Source: Pseudomonadota bacterium (lineage in GTDB: Bacteria; Pseudomonadota; Gammaproteobacteria; Pseudomonadales; Halieaceae). From it: a DNA stretch of 12,549 nucleotides. The DNA is taken from NCBI GenBank assembly GCA_030591305.1, contig JAUVBI010000071.1:1-12549 (forward strand), given 5' to 3'. The notes beneath the pieces were generated by a model, which was not told where the DNA came from, did no database searches, and saw nothing but the letters and a program-made list of their open reading frames with translations. The translations under genes and the position numbers were made by a program. Positions within the stretch are counted from its first letter, which is position 1. Each line of letters opens with the position of its first letter. Below, in pieces: positions 6,164-12,549 of this stretch.

Positions 6164-7258
6164 TCAGCCCTGGGATGTATGGTGTTGTTCGATGGCTTCC
6201 TGAATTTTGATCATCTCCATAATATTTTCCAGATTAAGCAGCCCGACGATTTTCTCACCCTCGGTTACATAAATCATCTGTGCAGTATTTCCCTGCATTC
6301 TTTCGAGTAGTTTTCCCAGCGGCTCATTGATATCCGCATTAAAAATATCTTGTAGTGGCAAATCGGAGATGCGGGCATACTCGCCTTTTTCCTGCAGACC
6401 TTTTATCAGATCACTGTGATATAGCACTTTGTCGAGTTTGTCCTGGTATCCGACCGGAAAATCTTTCTGGCTCCCTGCGAGCGTCAATTCGACAGCCCTG
6501 GCCAGGTTGTCTTGTGGAGAGAGGGTATGAAACTCCCTGAGTATGGCATGTCGGGCACTGGCGTGGCCGAGAATTGATTTAAGTTGTTCTGCGCTGCTTT
6601 CGATGGTTGCACCAAACCAGACAAAAATCGCTATAAACAGCAGAAATGGATTGTACATTATGCCCAGCAAGCCCATGCCGATGGCGAGCAACCGCCCAAC
6701 GCTGGCGGCTTTTTGTGTTGCTTTGGCGTGATCCATGCGTAACGCCAGGGCTGCTCGTAAAACGCGACCACCATCCATCGGAAAAGCTGGCAGCAGATTG
6801 AAGGCACCTATAAAAACATTCACTATCATTAGTCGGTAGAGAAAGGATCCTCCGGTCACGCTGAGTTCCTCTGCTGTCATCGGGACGTTTTGAAAATCTA
6901 TATAGAGATAGAGCAAGATAGCGATGACGAAATTTACGGTAGGCCCGGCGATGGCTACATTGATTTCCTGGCGGGGATCGTCAGGCATTTTTTCCAGCGA
7001 GGCAATGCCGCCAATAGGTAACAGGGTGATACTTCGAGTCTGAATACCGTAGCGGCGGGCCGTGAGAGAATGACCAAATTCGTGGAGGACCACGCAGCAA
7101 AATAATGCCAGAATAAATCCAACCCCGGAAATTACCGCACTTACGGTGCCGTGCTGGTTCCAGTAACTGATTCCTATCAAATAGATGAGCAACAGGAAGG
7201 TGGCATGGATATAGATATCAATGCCGGCGATACGGGTTATTTTCCATGACCATTTCAT
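6164..7258 (-). CDS. site-2 protease family (M50) zinc metalloprotease with CBS domains
   Basis: A 364-residue intramembrane protease. Hydrophobic segments lie near 17-33, 40-58, 102-120, 140-157 and 187-217. The zinc motif is HEFGH (59-63), and the third ligand is in the conserved N154xLPAFPMDGGR segment (D162). The cytosolic C-terminus, from about 230, contains two CBS-like halves (about 235-290 and 296-352; VTEGEKIVGLLNLENIMEMI closes the second), the arrangement of archaeal/bacterial group-III S2P proteins in which the CBS pair may sense adenine nucleotides. The start gives the usual short cytosolic N-terminus (MKWSWKITRIAGIDIYIH); the ribosome site is weak (GAG just before the ATG). Two stops, TGATAA, end the gene. 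It is divergent from the binding protein at 7438 and lies upstream of the acyl-CoA operon. Substrate protein unknown. Confidence 0.93.
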   Translation of the reverse strand: MKWSWKITRIAGIDIYIHATFLLLIYLIGISYWNQHGTVSAVISGVGFILALFCCVVLHEFGHSLTARRYGIQTRSITLLPIGGIASLEKMPDDPRQEINVAIAGPTVNFVIAILLYLYIDFQNVPMTAEELSVTGGSFLYRLMIVNVFIGAFNLLPAFPMDGGRVLRAALALRMDHAKATQKAASVGRLLAIGMGLLGIMYNPFLLFIAIFVWFGATIESSAEQLKSILGHASARHAILREFHTLSPQDNLARAVELTLAGSQKDFPVGYQDKLDKVLYHSDLIKGLQEKGEYARISDLPLQDIFNADINEPLGKLLERMQGNTAQMIYVTEGEKIVGLLNLENIMEMIKIQEAIEQHHTSQG

Positions 7259-7437
7259 TTCTCAATTCTACACACATATTCGATGTTGGTTTGGACTGAA
7301 TTTTGAACCACCGTACTGGTTGCCGTGAAGCTCCAGCCATGGGTAGTCGCAATCGACTGATTTAGTTTGATCACAGAGAGTGGTACATTAGGTGCCAGTT
7401 GTAGATAACCCGAATATCCCACCGTTAAGGAAAAGTC

Positions 7438-8187
7438 ATGTTCCGAAACCTCCTGTTTGTTCTGTTCTCACAGTTTGTCGTGATAAGCGCCATGGCGGGT
7501 GGACTCCGTGTCGGCCTCTCTGCGGACTATGCACCCCTCGTATTTAAGCAGGAGGGGCGTGTCGTCGGTATAGAAGCCGATAATATAGTGGCGGTAAGCA
7601 AGATCATCGGGCAGAAGATGACAGTGGTTGAAATGCCCTTCAAGAAACTGCTGCCGGCCCTGCAGGCTGGCGAGATCGATGTCGTTATGTCGGGTATGAG
7701 TGTCACTGCCGAGCGCAGTGCGCTGGTACAGTTTACTGACGCCTATATGCAGATGGGGCAAATGGCCATCATGCACCGTGACAAGGTGGCGCAATTTGCC
7801 CAGCCCTGGTCTGTTTACCGTGAAGGGGTGCGCATTGGTGTGGAGCCCGGTACAACAGGAGCGTATTTTGCCGAGCAGGAGCTCAAGAATGCCCAGCTCA
7901 AGTACGTTGCAGATGCGGCGGCGGCTTTCGCCAGCCTGCGTAGCGACGAGATCGACCTGTACATCCACGACGCCCCTACCAGCTGGCAGCTGGCGACTTC
8001 AACGGAGAATAACGACCTGATCAGCCTGTATTCTCCCCTCACTGATGAAATGCTCGCCTGGGTGGTGCGTAAAGAGGATGATGCCCTGGCTGGCGAGCTC
8101 AATCAGGCCCTGGCCAAAATGAAAGCCAGTGGTACCCTGCGTTACATCCTCAATCGCTGGATTCCGGTGACCGTCGAGGTGCGCTGA
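7438..8187 (+). CDS. periplasmic family-3 solute-binding protein (amino-acid type)
   Basis: A 249-residue extracellular solute-binding protein of the SBP_bac_3 family. The first 20 residues are a Sec signal peptide (MFRN, hydrophobic core LLFVLFSQFVVISA, cleavage after AMA). The mature protein begins GGLRVGLSADYAPLVF, with the family's Y-P-F-like ligand motif at the start, then GIEADNIVAV (44-53), LLPALQAGEIDVVMSGMSVTAERS (71-94, the classic LxxGxxD signature) and GVEPGTTGAYF (134-144). The ligand is probably an amino acid or related cation/acid; specificity is not readable. The ATG follows AAGGA. No permease or ATPase lies on either side, so it either shares a distant transporter, or acts as a sensor or scavenging protein. 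It converges on the multifunctional enzyme gene, leaving a 60-base gap. Confidence 0.92.
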   Translation: MFRNLLFVLFSQFVVISAMAGGLRVGLSADYAPLVFKQEGRVVGIEADNIVAVSKIIGQKMTVVEMPFKKLLPALQAGEIDVVMSGMSVTAERSALVQFTDAYMQMGQMAIMHRDKVAQFAQPWSVYREGVRIGVEPGTTGAYFAEQELKNAQLKYVADAAAAFASLRSDEIDLYIHDAPTSWQLATSTENNDLISLYSPLTDEMLAWVVRKEDDALAGELNQALAKMKASGTLRYILNRWIPVTVEVR

Positions 8188-8189
8188 CC

Positions 8190-8214
8190 CCGGGCGTCAG
8201 GGTGGGTAGCCCGG
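8190..8214 (+). terminator. weak hairpin between convergent genes
   Basis: CCGGGC (8190-8195) pairs perfectly with GCCCGG (8209-8214) across a 13-base loop, two bases after the stop of the binding protein gene. No T-run of four or more follows, so it is only a possible bidirectional or Rho-assisted end for the two convergent genes. Confidence 0.25.
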
Positions 8215-8247
8215 CCTATTTGACATGTATTGGCGCCCTGTTGTGTC

Positions 8248-10329
8248 TCAGCTAAAGCCTGCGCCCTGTTCCGCCAACTCCACCAGCAGTTTACAGGGCT
8301 GCCAGAATTCATCCCCAGTCTGCTGCTGGTATTGACGCAGCGCCGCCACGATCTTGTCCAGGCCGATGCTGTTGGCGTAATGCATGGGGCCGCCGCGATA
8401 CAACGGCCAACCGTAGCCGTAGACCCAGACTACATCGATATCACTGGCGCGGATGGCAAGGCCTTCCTGCAGGATTTTGGCCCCCTCGTTGATCATGGGG
8501 TAGATACAGCGCTGCAGAATCTCCTCGTCGGAGATTTCCCTGGAGCCCATCCCCGCTTGTGTCGCGAACTCATGGATGATCTCCTCCACTACCGGGGAGG
8601 GAGTCGGTTTGCGCTTTTCATCGTAGTCGTAGTAGCCGGCGCCGGATTTCTGGCCGCGCCGGTCCAGTTCGCACAGGCGATCGCGGATGGTCTCACCCTT
8701 TGACGTTTCCTTGTTCCAGCCTATGTCCAGTCCTGCCAGGTCGCTCATCTGGAAGGGGCCCATGGGCAGGCCAAAGTCGTAGATGACCTTGTCGACCTGA
8801 TGGGGCAGGGGCCCCTCCAGAATCAGTTGCTGGGCCTGCGCCTGGCGCGTAAATAACATTCGGTTGCCGACGAAGCCCGGGCAGACCCCTACCAGGACGG
8901 CGGTTTTGCGGATGCGTTTGGCGAAGGACATGCTGGTTTTGATGACGTCTTTGGCGGTTTTCTCGCCGCGCACCACTTCCAGCAGTTTCATCACGTTAGC
9001 TGGGGAGAAAAAGTGCAGGCCGATAACATCTTGTGGTCGGCTGGTGGCGGCAGCGATCTCGTTCAGGTTCAGAGCGGAGGTATTGGAGGCGAGAATGGCA
9101 CCCGTTTTGGCGATACTGTCCAGCCTGGTGAAGATCTCCTTCTTCACGTTCATATTTTCAAATACGGCTTCAATGATGAGGTCGCAGTCCGCCAGGTCGC
9201 GCAGTTCCAGCGAGCCGGTGATCAGGCCGCAGCGCCTTTCAACATCCTGCTGGCTGATACGGCCTTTGCTGGCGGTGTTTTGATAGTTTTTGCGGATGAT
9301 TCCCAGGCCTCGGTCCAGGGCGTCCTGGCTGGTTTCCACAATGGTGACGGGGATGCCGACATTGACCATATTCATGGCGATGCCACCACCCATGGTGCCG
9401 GCGCCGATCACCCCTACCTTGTTGATTTCACGCTCGGCGGTGTCCCGGGGGATGTCAGGAATTTTGGCCGCCTGGCGCTCGGCGAAGAAAAAGTACTGCT
9501 GGGCCGCCGACTGGGGTCCGGTCATCAGTTCCATAAACAGTTTGGCTTCGGTTTTCATGCCCTCGTCAAAAGGCTGGTTTACCGCCGCCTCGATACATCG
9601 AATATTGTATTCGGGGGCGATGAAACCGCGAGTCTTGTGAGCGATGGCCTGTCGAACCAGGTCAAAGACGGCCGGATTTTCACGGGTGCTGAGGAGTTTC
9701 TCGTCCCTGTTGCGCGCCTGTTGCAGGGGTGTGTTGTTGGCGACGACCTCTCGGGCAAAGGCGATGGCGCCGGCGCGCAAGTCATCACCGCCGCCGTCAA
9801 TAATGCGCTCTATCAACCCGCCGGCCAGGGCTTCTTCAGCACTGATGGGCTTGCCTGATGTAATCATGTCCAGTGCTTTTTCCACACCCAGTACCCGGGG
9901 CAGGCGCTGCGAGCCGCCACCGCCGGGCAGCAGGCCCAGGTTGACTTCCGGCACGCCGAATTTGGCGTCTGTAGTACTAACCCGGAAGTGACAACACAGG
10001 GCGGTTTCAAGCCCGCCGCCCAGGGCCGTGCCGTGAATAGCGGCAATCAGGGGTTTACTGGAATTGTCCATGGTTTCCAGGACTCTATGCAGGCGTGGCT
10101 CTTTAATACCAGTGGTGAACTCTCTGATATCGGCGCCCGCGATAAAAGTGCGGCCCGCACAGTGGATAACAATGGCGCAGGCCTCGTCGTCAGCCAGGGC
10201 GCGATCCATGCCGTCCCTCAGGCCCTGGCGTACACCCTGGCTCAGGGCGTTGACCGGGGGGTTGTCTATAGTGATGACAGCGACGCCGTCTTCCACCTGG
10301 TAATCAGCCATATCTGTGAGCGCTACCAT
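8248..10329 (-). CDS. multifunctional enoyl-CoA hydratase / 3-hydroxyacyl-CoA dehydrogenase
   Basis: A 693-residue fusion carrying two steps of beta-oxidation. Crotonase domain about 1-190, with both catalytic glutamates visible (E108 in ALGGGLETAL, E128 in VPEVNLGLLPGGGGSQ). A linker helix precedes the NAD-binding dehydrogenase domain from about 304 (VGVIGAGTMGGG; GxGxxG at 309-314), the catalytic His439 in GLHFFSPANVMKLLEVV, and duplicated C-terminal dehydrogenase domains (CPGFVGNRM onward and WVYGYGWPLYRGGP). It resembles FadB/FadJ and peroxisomal bifunctional enzyme. The ATG at 10329 is chosen because AGGGGAG lies eight bases upstream; an upstream ATG at 10386 would add 19 residues (MVMASDTVWPLTK...) without a ribosome site. 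The thiolase (FadA) that normally pairs with such enzymes is not adjacent. S-specific chemistry contrasts with the R-type SDR in the left operon. Confidence 0.95.
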   Translation of the reverse strand: MVALTDMADYQVEDGVAVITIDNPPVNALSQGVRQGLRDGMDRALADDEACAIVIHCAGRTFIAGADIREFTTGIKEPRLHRVLETMDNSSKPLIAAIHGTALGGGLETALCCHFRVSTTDAKFGVPEVNLGLLPGGGGSQRLPRVLGVEKALDMITSGKPISAEEALAGGLIERIIDGGGDDLRAGAIAFAREVVANNTPLQQARNRDEKLLSTRENPAVFDLVRQAIAHKTRGFIAPEYNIRCIEAAVNQPFDEGMKTEAKLFMELMTGPQSAAQQYFFFAERQAAKIPDIPRDTAEREINKVGVIGAGTMGGGIAMNMVNVGIPVTIVETSQDALDRGLGIIRKNYQNTASKGRISQQDVERRCGLITGSLELRDLADCDLIIEAVFENMNVKKEIFTRLDSIAKTGAILASNTSALNLNEIAAATSRPQDVIGLHFFSPANVMKLLEVVRGEKTAKDVIKTSMSFAKRIRKTAVLVGVCPGFVGNRMLFTRQAQAQQLILEGPLPHQVDKVIYDFGLPMGPFQMSDLAGLDIGWNKETSKGETIRDRLCELDRRGQKSGAGYYDYDEKRKPTPSPVVEEIIHEFATQAGMGSREISDEEILQRCIYPMINEGAKILQEGLAIRASDIDVVWVYGYGWPLYRGGPMHYANSIGLDKIVAALRQYQQQTGDEFWQPCKLLVELAEQGAGFS

Positions 10330-10412
10330 GAGCTTCTCCCCTGGAATTTTTGTGAGAGGCCAGACGGTATCAGAAGCCATCACCAATGGCTATCGGGGAG
10401 TCATTGGGATGG

Positions 10413-10428
10413 CATTACTTAAGTAATG
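10413..10428. promoter_or_regulatory. perfect 16-bp palindrome, candidate operator
   Basis: CATTACTTAAGTAATG is its own reverse complement. It lies 84 bases upstream of the multifunctional enzyme start and about 200 bases upstream of the nitroreductase gene, so it could control either or both. Size and symmetry fit a homodimeric regulator of TetR or MarR type, the usual controllers of acyl-CoA genes, but the sequence is not one I can assign to a named regulator. Confidence 0.45.
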
Positions 10429-10513
10429 GGACTTACGCTACACACAGCGCTACGTAACCGGCATTGCCTGTGCCAGTACCTTTTGAATTTGATTCTGTTA
10501 TTCTAGTGCACCT

Positions 10514-10584
10514 CGTCACTCCCGTGTAGGCGGGAGCCCATAGCTTTCAATGATTTATAGATTCCCGCCTCCGCGGGAATGACA
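10514..10584. repeat. REPIN-like element: two inverted REP-type hairpins
   Basis: Two about 30-base units face each other across a 12-base centre. The right unit holds ATTCCCGCCTCCGCGGGAAT (10561-10580), a perfect 8-bp stem with a 4-base loop. The left unit (10514-10543) holds CTCCCG...CGGGAG (10519-10536). Read in opposite directions the two units match at most positions (GTCA, TCCCG, AGGCGGGA shared). The GTCATTCCCGC...GCGGGAATC core is a REP-like sequence known from many proteobacterial genomes, moved by RAYT transposases when paired as a REPIN. No RAYT gene lies in the window. It ends 46 bases before the nitroreductase start and could fold in its leader RNA. Confidence 0.72.
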
Positions 10585-10630
10585 TTAATCAGAGTTTCGC
10601 CAGGTCCTTTTTTTTGAGATGAGTTTTGCA

Positions 10631-11305
10631 ATGACTAACCAGGCCAGAATTTTTGACGAGACTGTTGCCGGTCGCCGTTCCCTGCGAGCCTATCTGCCGC
10701 AGCCGGTTGACGCACAGACTCTGGAGACGGTGTTTTCGGTCGCCCAGCGGTCGCCCAGCAACTGCAACACCCAGCCGTGGCTGGTGCACGTGGTATCAGG
10801 TGACAGCCTGAATGCGCTGAGAGAAGAAATGCCCACGCGTTTTATGGCGGAGGACATGAGCCTGGATTTTCCCTTCAACGGTACGTATGAGGGGGTGTAC
10901 AAAGAGCGACAATATGGCTCCGCCCAGGCACTTTACGATGCCGTGAATATCACCCGGCAAGACAAGGCCGCGCGGCAGCAGCAGTTCATGCGCAACTTTA
11001 CCTTTTTTGATGCACCCCATGCGGCATTTCTGTTCCTGCCCGAGCCCTTTGGCCTGCGTGAGGCGGTGGATCTGGGCATGTATGCCCAGACCCTGATGCT
11101 GGCCATAACCGCACACGGCCTGGGCAGTTGTCCGCAGACCTCATTGAGTTACCATGCGGATTTTGTCCGCGAGCAATTGGGCATAGACGCCAGCAACAAA
11201 CTAGTGCTTGGTCTGTCCTTTGGTTACCCGGACCCGGATGCTCCGGTCAATGCCTGCGTCACCAACCGCGCCGCCCTGTCCGATGCCGTGATCTTTCACT
11301 CCTGA
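10631..11305 (+). CDS. nitroreductase family flavoprotein
   Basis: A 224-residue FMN-dependent NAD(P)H oxidoreductase. The FMN-phosphate motif RRSLRAY is at 15-21, SPSNCNTQPW (41-50) is the conserved SxxNxQPW loop, and LGSCPQTSL followed by LGLSFGYPDPDAPVNA is the C-terminal flavin-binding stretch. It resembles NfnB/nitrobenzoate-reductase-like members. Two in-frame starts exist: ATG at 10619 and ATG at 10631. I chose 10631 because GAGATGAG ends seven bases before it, while 10619 has only a T-tract upstream; the longer form would add MSFA. The next gene begins 15 bases later, so this is a two-gene operon with a crotonase. The real substrate is unknown: quinones, enones or nitro compounds are all possible. 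Confidence 0.92.
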   Translation: MTNQARIFDETVAGRRSLRAYLPQPVDAQTLETVFSVAQRSPSNCNTQPWLVHVVSGDSLNALREEMPTRFMAEDMSLDFPFNGTYEGVYKERQYGSAQALYDAVNITRQDKAARQQQFMRNFTFFDAPHAAFLFLPEPFGLREAVDLGMYAQTLMLAITAHGLGSCPQTSLSYHADFVREQLGIDASNKLVLGLSFGYPDPDAPVNACVTNRAALSDAVIFHS

Positions 11306-11320
11306 CAGGGCAGGTTCACT

Positions 11321-12085
11321 ATGACAGCTACAATCCTTACCGAAAACCGCGACGGTGTACTTGTGGTGACCCTCAATCGCCCCGATAAGAAAAATGCCAT
11401 CAACGTTGAAATGTGGGTCGAAATGCGAGAGACATTCAAGGCCGCCGCCGAGGACGATGCCGTAGCCTGTGTGTTGCTGTGCGGTGCTGGCGGGCATTTC
11501 TGCGCCGGTGTCGATTTGTCCGGTTTTGGTGACGCATTCTCCGACAAGGAGTACCCCTTTGAATCAGCCGCGCGAGCCGTGGTTGAGTTTGATAAGCCAT
11601 TGATAGGGGCGGTACAAGGCGTGGCCGTCGGTGGCGGCGCCACGGTACTGTTTCACGCTGATATCGTATACGTGGGCGAGAGCCTGCGTATGCGCCTGCC
11701 TTTCGTCAGCCTCGGTCTTGCGCCGGAGTGGGGCAGCAGCTACATGCTGCAGGCCAATATCGGCGCCCAGCGAGCGGCCGAGCTGTTTTATACCGCGCAG
11801 TGGATAGATGCAGACAAGGCCGTTAACTGCGGTATCGCCGCCGCTGTACTGCCCGATGCGAATCTGTTCAATCATGCGCTGGCCAAGGCCACCGAGATAG
11901 CGCAGTGGCCGCTTAATTCCCTGCGAGAGACCAAACGCACACTGCGCATGCACCACCTCGAAGCCATCGATGCAGCCATTAATGCTGAGCAGGCTGTGTG
12001 GGAGCGACAGGCCGGGTCCCCGGAGAATATTGAGGCGATTACCGCTTTTATGGAAAAGCGGCCGGCGGATTTCCGCAATCTGTAG
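11321..12085 (+). CDS. crotonase family protein, probable enoyl-CoA isomerase
   Basis: A 254-residue crotonase-fold protein. Oxyanion-hole segments are CAGVDLSGF (61-69) and VAVGGGATVLFHAD (101-114). The two hydratase glutamates are missing: the first position is Ala/Thr (107-108), and the second is Phe128 in LPFVSLGL. Instead, E136 in LGLAPEWGSS sits where delta3,delta2-enoyl-CoA isomerases (ECI2/PaaG-like) place their single base, so I infer an isomerase rather than a hydratase. The C-terminus (ETKRTLRMHHLEAIDAAINAEQAVWERQ) is the usual trimerisation helix region. The ATG follows AGG six bases upstream and lies 15 bases after the nitroreductase stop. The isomerase could feed double-bond-shifted acyl-CoA into the multifunctional enzyme next door. 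Confidence 0.92.
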   Translation: MTATILTENRDGVLVVTLNRPDKKNAINVEMWVEMRETFKAAAEDDAVACVLLCGAGGHFCAGVDLSGFGDAFSDKEYPFESAARAVVEFDKPLIGAVQGVAVGGGATVLFHADIVYVGESLRMRLPFVSLGLAPEWGSSYMLQANIGAQRAAELFYTAQWIDADKAVNCGIAAAVLPDANLFNHALAKATEIAQWPLNSLRETKRTLRMHHLEAIDAAINAEQAVWERQAGSPENIEAITAFMEKRPADFRNL

Positions 12086-12184
12086 GGCTGGCCATATATA
12101 ACCTATGACATTAAGTGCCTGGTGTTGTGGTTTATTGTGGTGAATATATTATCGTTTTAATAACCTCAAAAAAAAAGGATGCAC

Positions 12185-12549
12185 ATGTTTACTCTCCCGA
12201 AAAGCAGGTTACATCTGTCACTCGCTCTGATTCTCTCAGCCGGATTGCTGGCCTGCAGTGACTCCAACAATAACAACAACAAGTTTAACAACGAACCGAA
12301 TTATCAGGCCGACATAGTCTGGACGGAATACGGTATTCCCCATATCACGGCGCAGGATTGGGGCAGCCTGGGTTACGGCTATGGTTACGCCTATTCGCAG
12401 GATAATTTTTGCGTGCTGATGAAAGAGATCGTCAGGGCCAACGGTAACTCCGCCCGCTATCTCGGCGACGAGGGTAATCTGGAGGAAGATTTTGTCTACA
12501 AGCTCTACAACACCGATGAATATATCCGCGATCATTTCGAGGCTAACGC
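12185..12549 (+). CDS. penicillin acylase family lipoprotein (5' part, runs off the window)
   Basis: The first 121 residues of an N-terminal-nucleophile amidohydrolase precursor. A lipoprotein signal is clear: basic start MFTLPKSRLH, hydrophobic LSLALILSAG, lipobox LLAC with Cys24, then SDS; no Asp at +2 suggests outer-membrane sorting. An Asn-rich linker (NNNNNKFNN) follows. ADIVWTEYGIPHITAQDWGSLGYGYGYAYSQDN (42-74) is the typical alpha-chain opening of penicillin/acyl-homoserine-lactone acylases, followed by RANGNSARYLG (84-94). The catalytic Ser at the start of the beta chain would lie beyond the window. The ATG is preceded by AAGGA. A 99-base gap separates it from the isomerase gene, so it may have its own promoter. 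Substrates could be acyl-homoserine lactones or other N-acyl amides. Confidence 0.85.
   Translation, partial: MFTLPKSRLHLSLALILSAGLLACSDSNNNNNKFNNEPNYQADIVWTEYGIPHITAQDWGSLGYGYGYAYSQDNFCVLMKEIVRANGNSARYLGDEGNLEEDFVYKLYNTDEYIRDHFEAN

Larger units (their letters stand above)
10330..10630. other. divergent intergenic region with palindrome and paired-hairpin repeat
   Basis: About 300 bases separate the starts of two divergent genes. From left to right it holds the leader of the multifunctional enzyme gene, a 16-bp palindrome (10413-10428), an AT-richer stretch with no clear -35/-10 pair on either strand (about 10470-10512), and a REPIN-like repeat (10514-10584). I see no open frame with a ribosome site and no RNA gene. 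Confidence 0.6.

Noticed and set aside
7345..7358. AGTCG-CAAT-CGACT inverted repeat upstream of the binding protein gene
   Set aside because: Only five pairs, no -10 box near it; too short to call an operator.
381..7395. GGTACATTAGG shared by two sites (about 381-391 and 7382-7392)
   Set aside because: An 11-base match is expected by chance several times in 12.5 kb; flanks do not match.
9013..9858. Plus-strand open frame of 281 codons opposite the multifunctional enzyme
   Set aside because: Antisense of a GC-rich gene whose catalytic residues are all in the minus frame; no ribosome site.
1..12549. tRNA, rRNA, CRISPR array, insertion sequence or integrase
   Set aside because: No cloverleaf, rRNA, spaced direct repeats or transposase motif found on reading both strands; the only mobile-type trace is the REPIN-like element.

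Overview
The window looks like chromosomal DNA from a marine-type gammaproteobacterium with a rich acyl-CoA catabolism (my guess is the Cellvibrionales/Spongiibacteraceae/Halieaceae neighbourhood; this rests on gene content and protein flavour only). Genes are closely packed, have clear Shine-Dalgarno sites, and no phage, transposase, CRISPR or RNA gene was seen.

Left part (1-6163). A small unknown gene (107-316, +) faces a minus-strand cluster, read from right to left: two acyl-CoA dehydrogenases (5983-4811 and 4783-3632), a MaoC-like hot-dog protein (3630-3169), an APH-fold kinase of the ACAD10/11-associated type (3138-2062), a nitrobindin/FABP-like beta-barrel protein (1991-1422) and, after a 212-base gap with its own candidate promoter, a short-chain dehydrogenase (1209-445) whose motifs resemble the (3R)-hydroxyacyl-CoA dehydrogenase domain of MFE-2. 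Together these look like a dedicated route for an unusual acyl-CoA: desaturation, hydration, R-specific oxidation, and possibly phosphorylation of a hydroxyacyl-CoA. The substrate cannot be read from the sequence. Upstream of the first dehydrogenase, at 6021-6119, lies the decayed C-terminal tail of a second MaoC-like gene, next to a good -10 box that may drive the operon.

Middle (6164-8247). An M50 site-2-protease-family membrane protein with C-terminal CBS domains (-) is divergent from an orphan periplasmic amino-acid-type solute-binding protein (+).

Right part (8248-12549). A 693-residue multifunctional enoyl-CoA hydratase/3-hydroxyacyl-CoA dehydrogenase (-) is divergent from a two-gene unit: a nitroreductase and an enoyl-CoA isomerase-like crotonase. 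The 301-base region between them carries a perfect 16-bp palindrome and a 71-bp paired-hairpin repeat of REP/REPIN type. The window ends inside a lipoprotein of the penicillin acylase family. This side appears somewhat richer in G+C than the left part.

The main novelty candidates are the hydroxyacyl-CoA-type operon with a MaoC protein lacking the usual catalytic dyad, the MaoC remnant at the operon head, the two palindromic operator-like sites, and the REPIN-like element.
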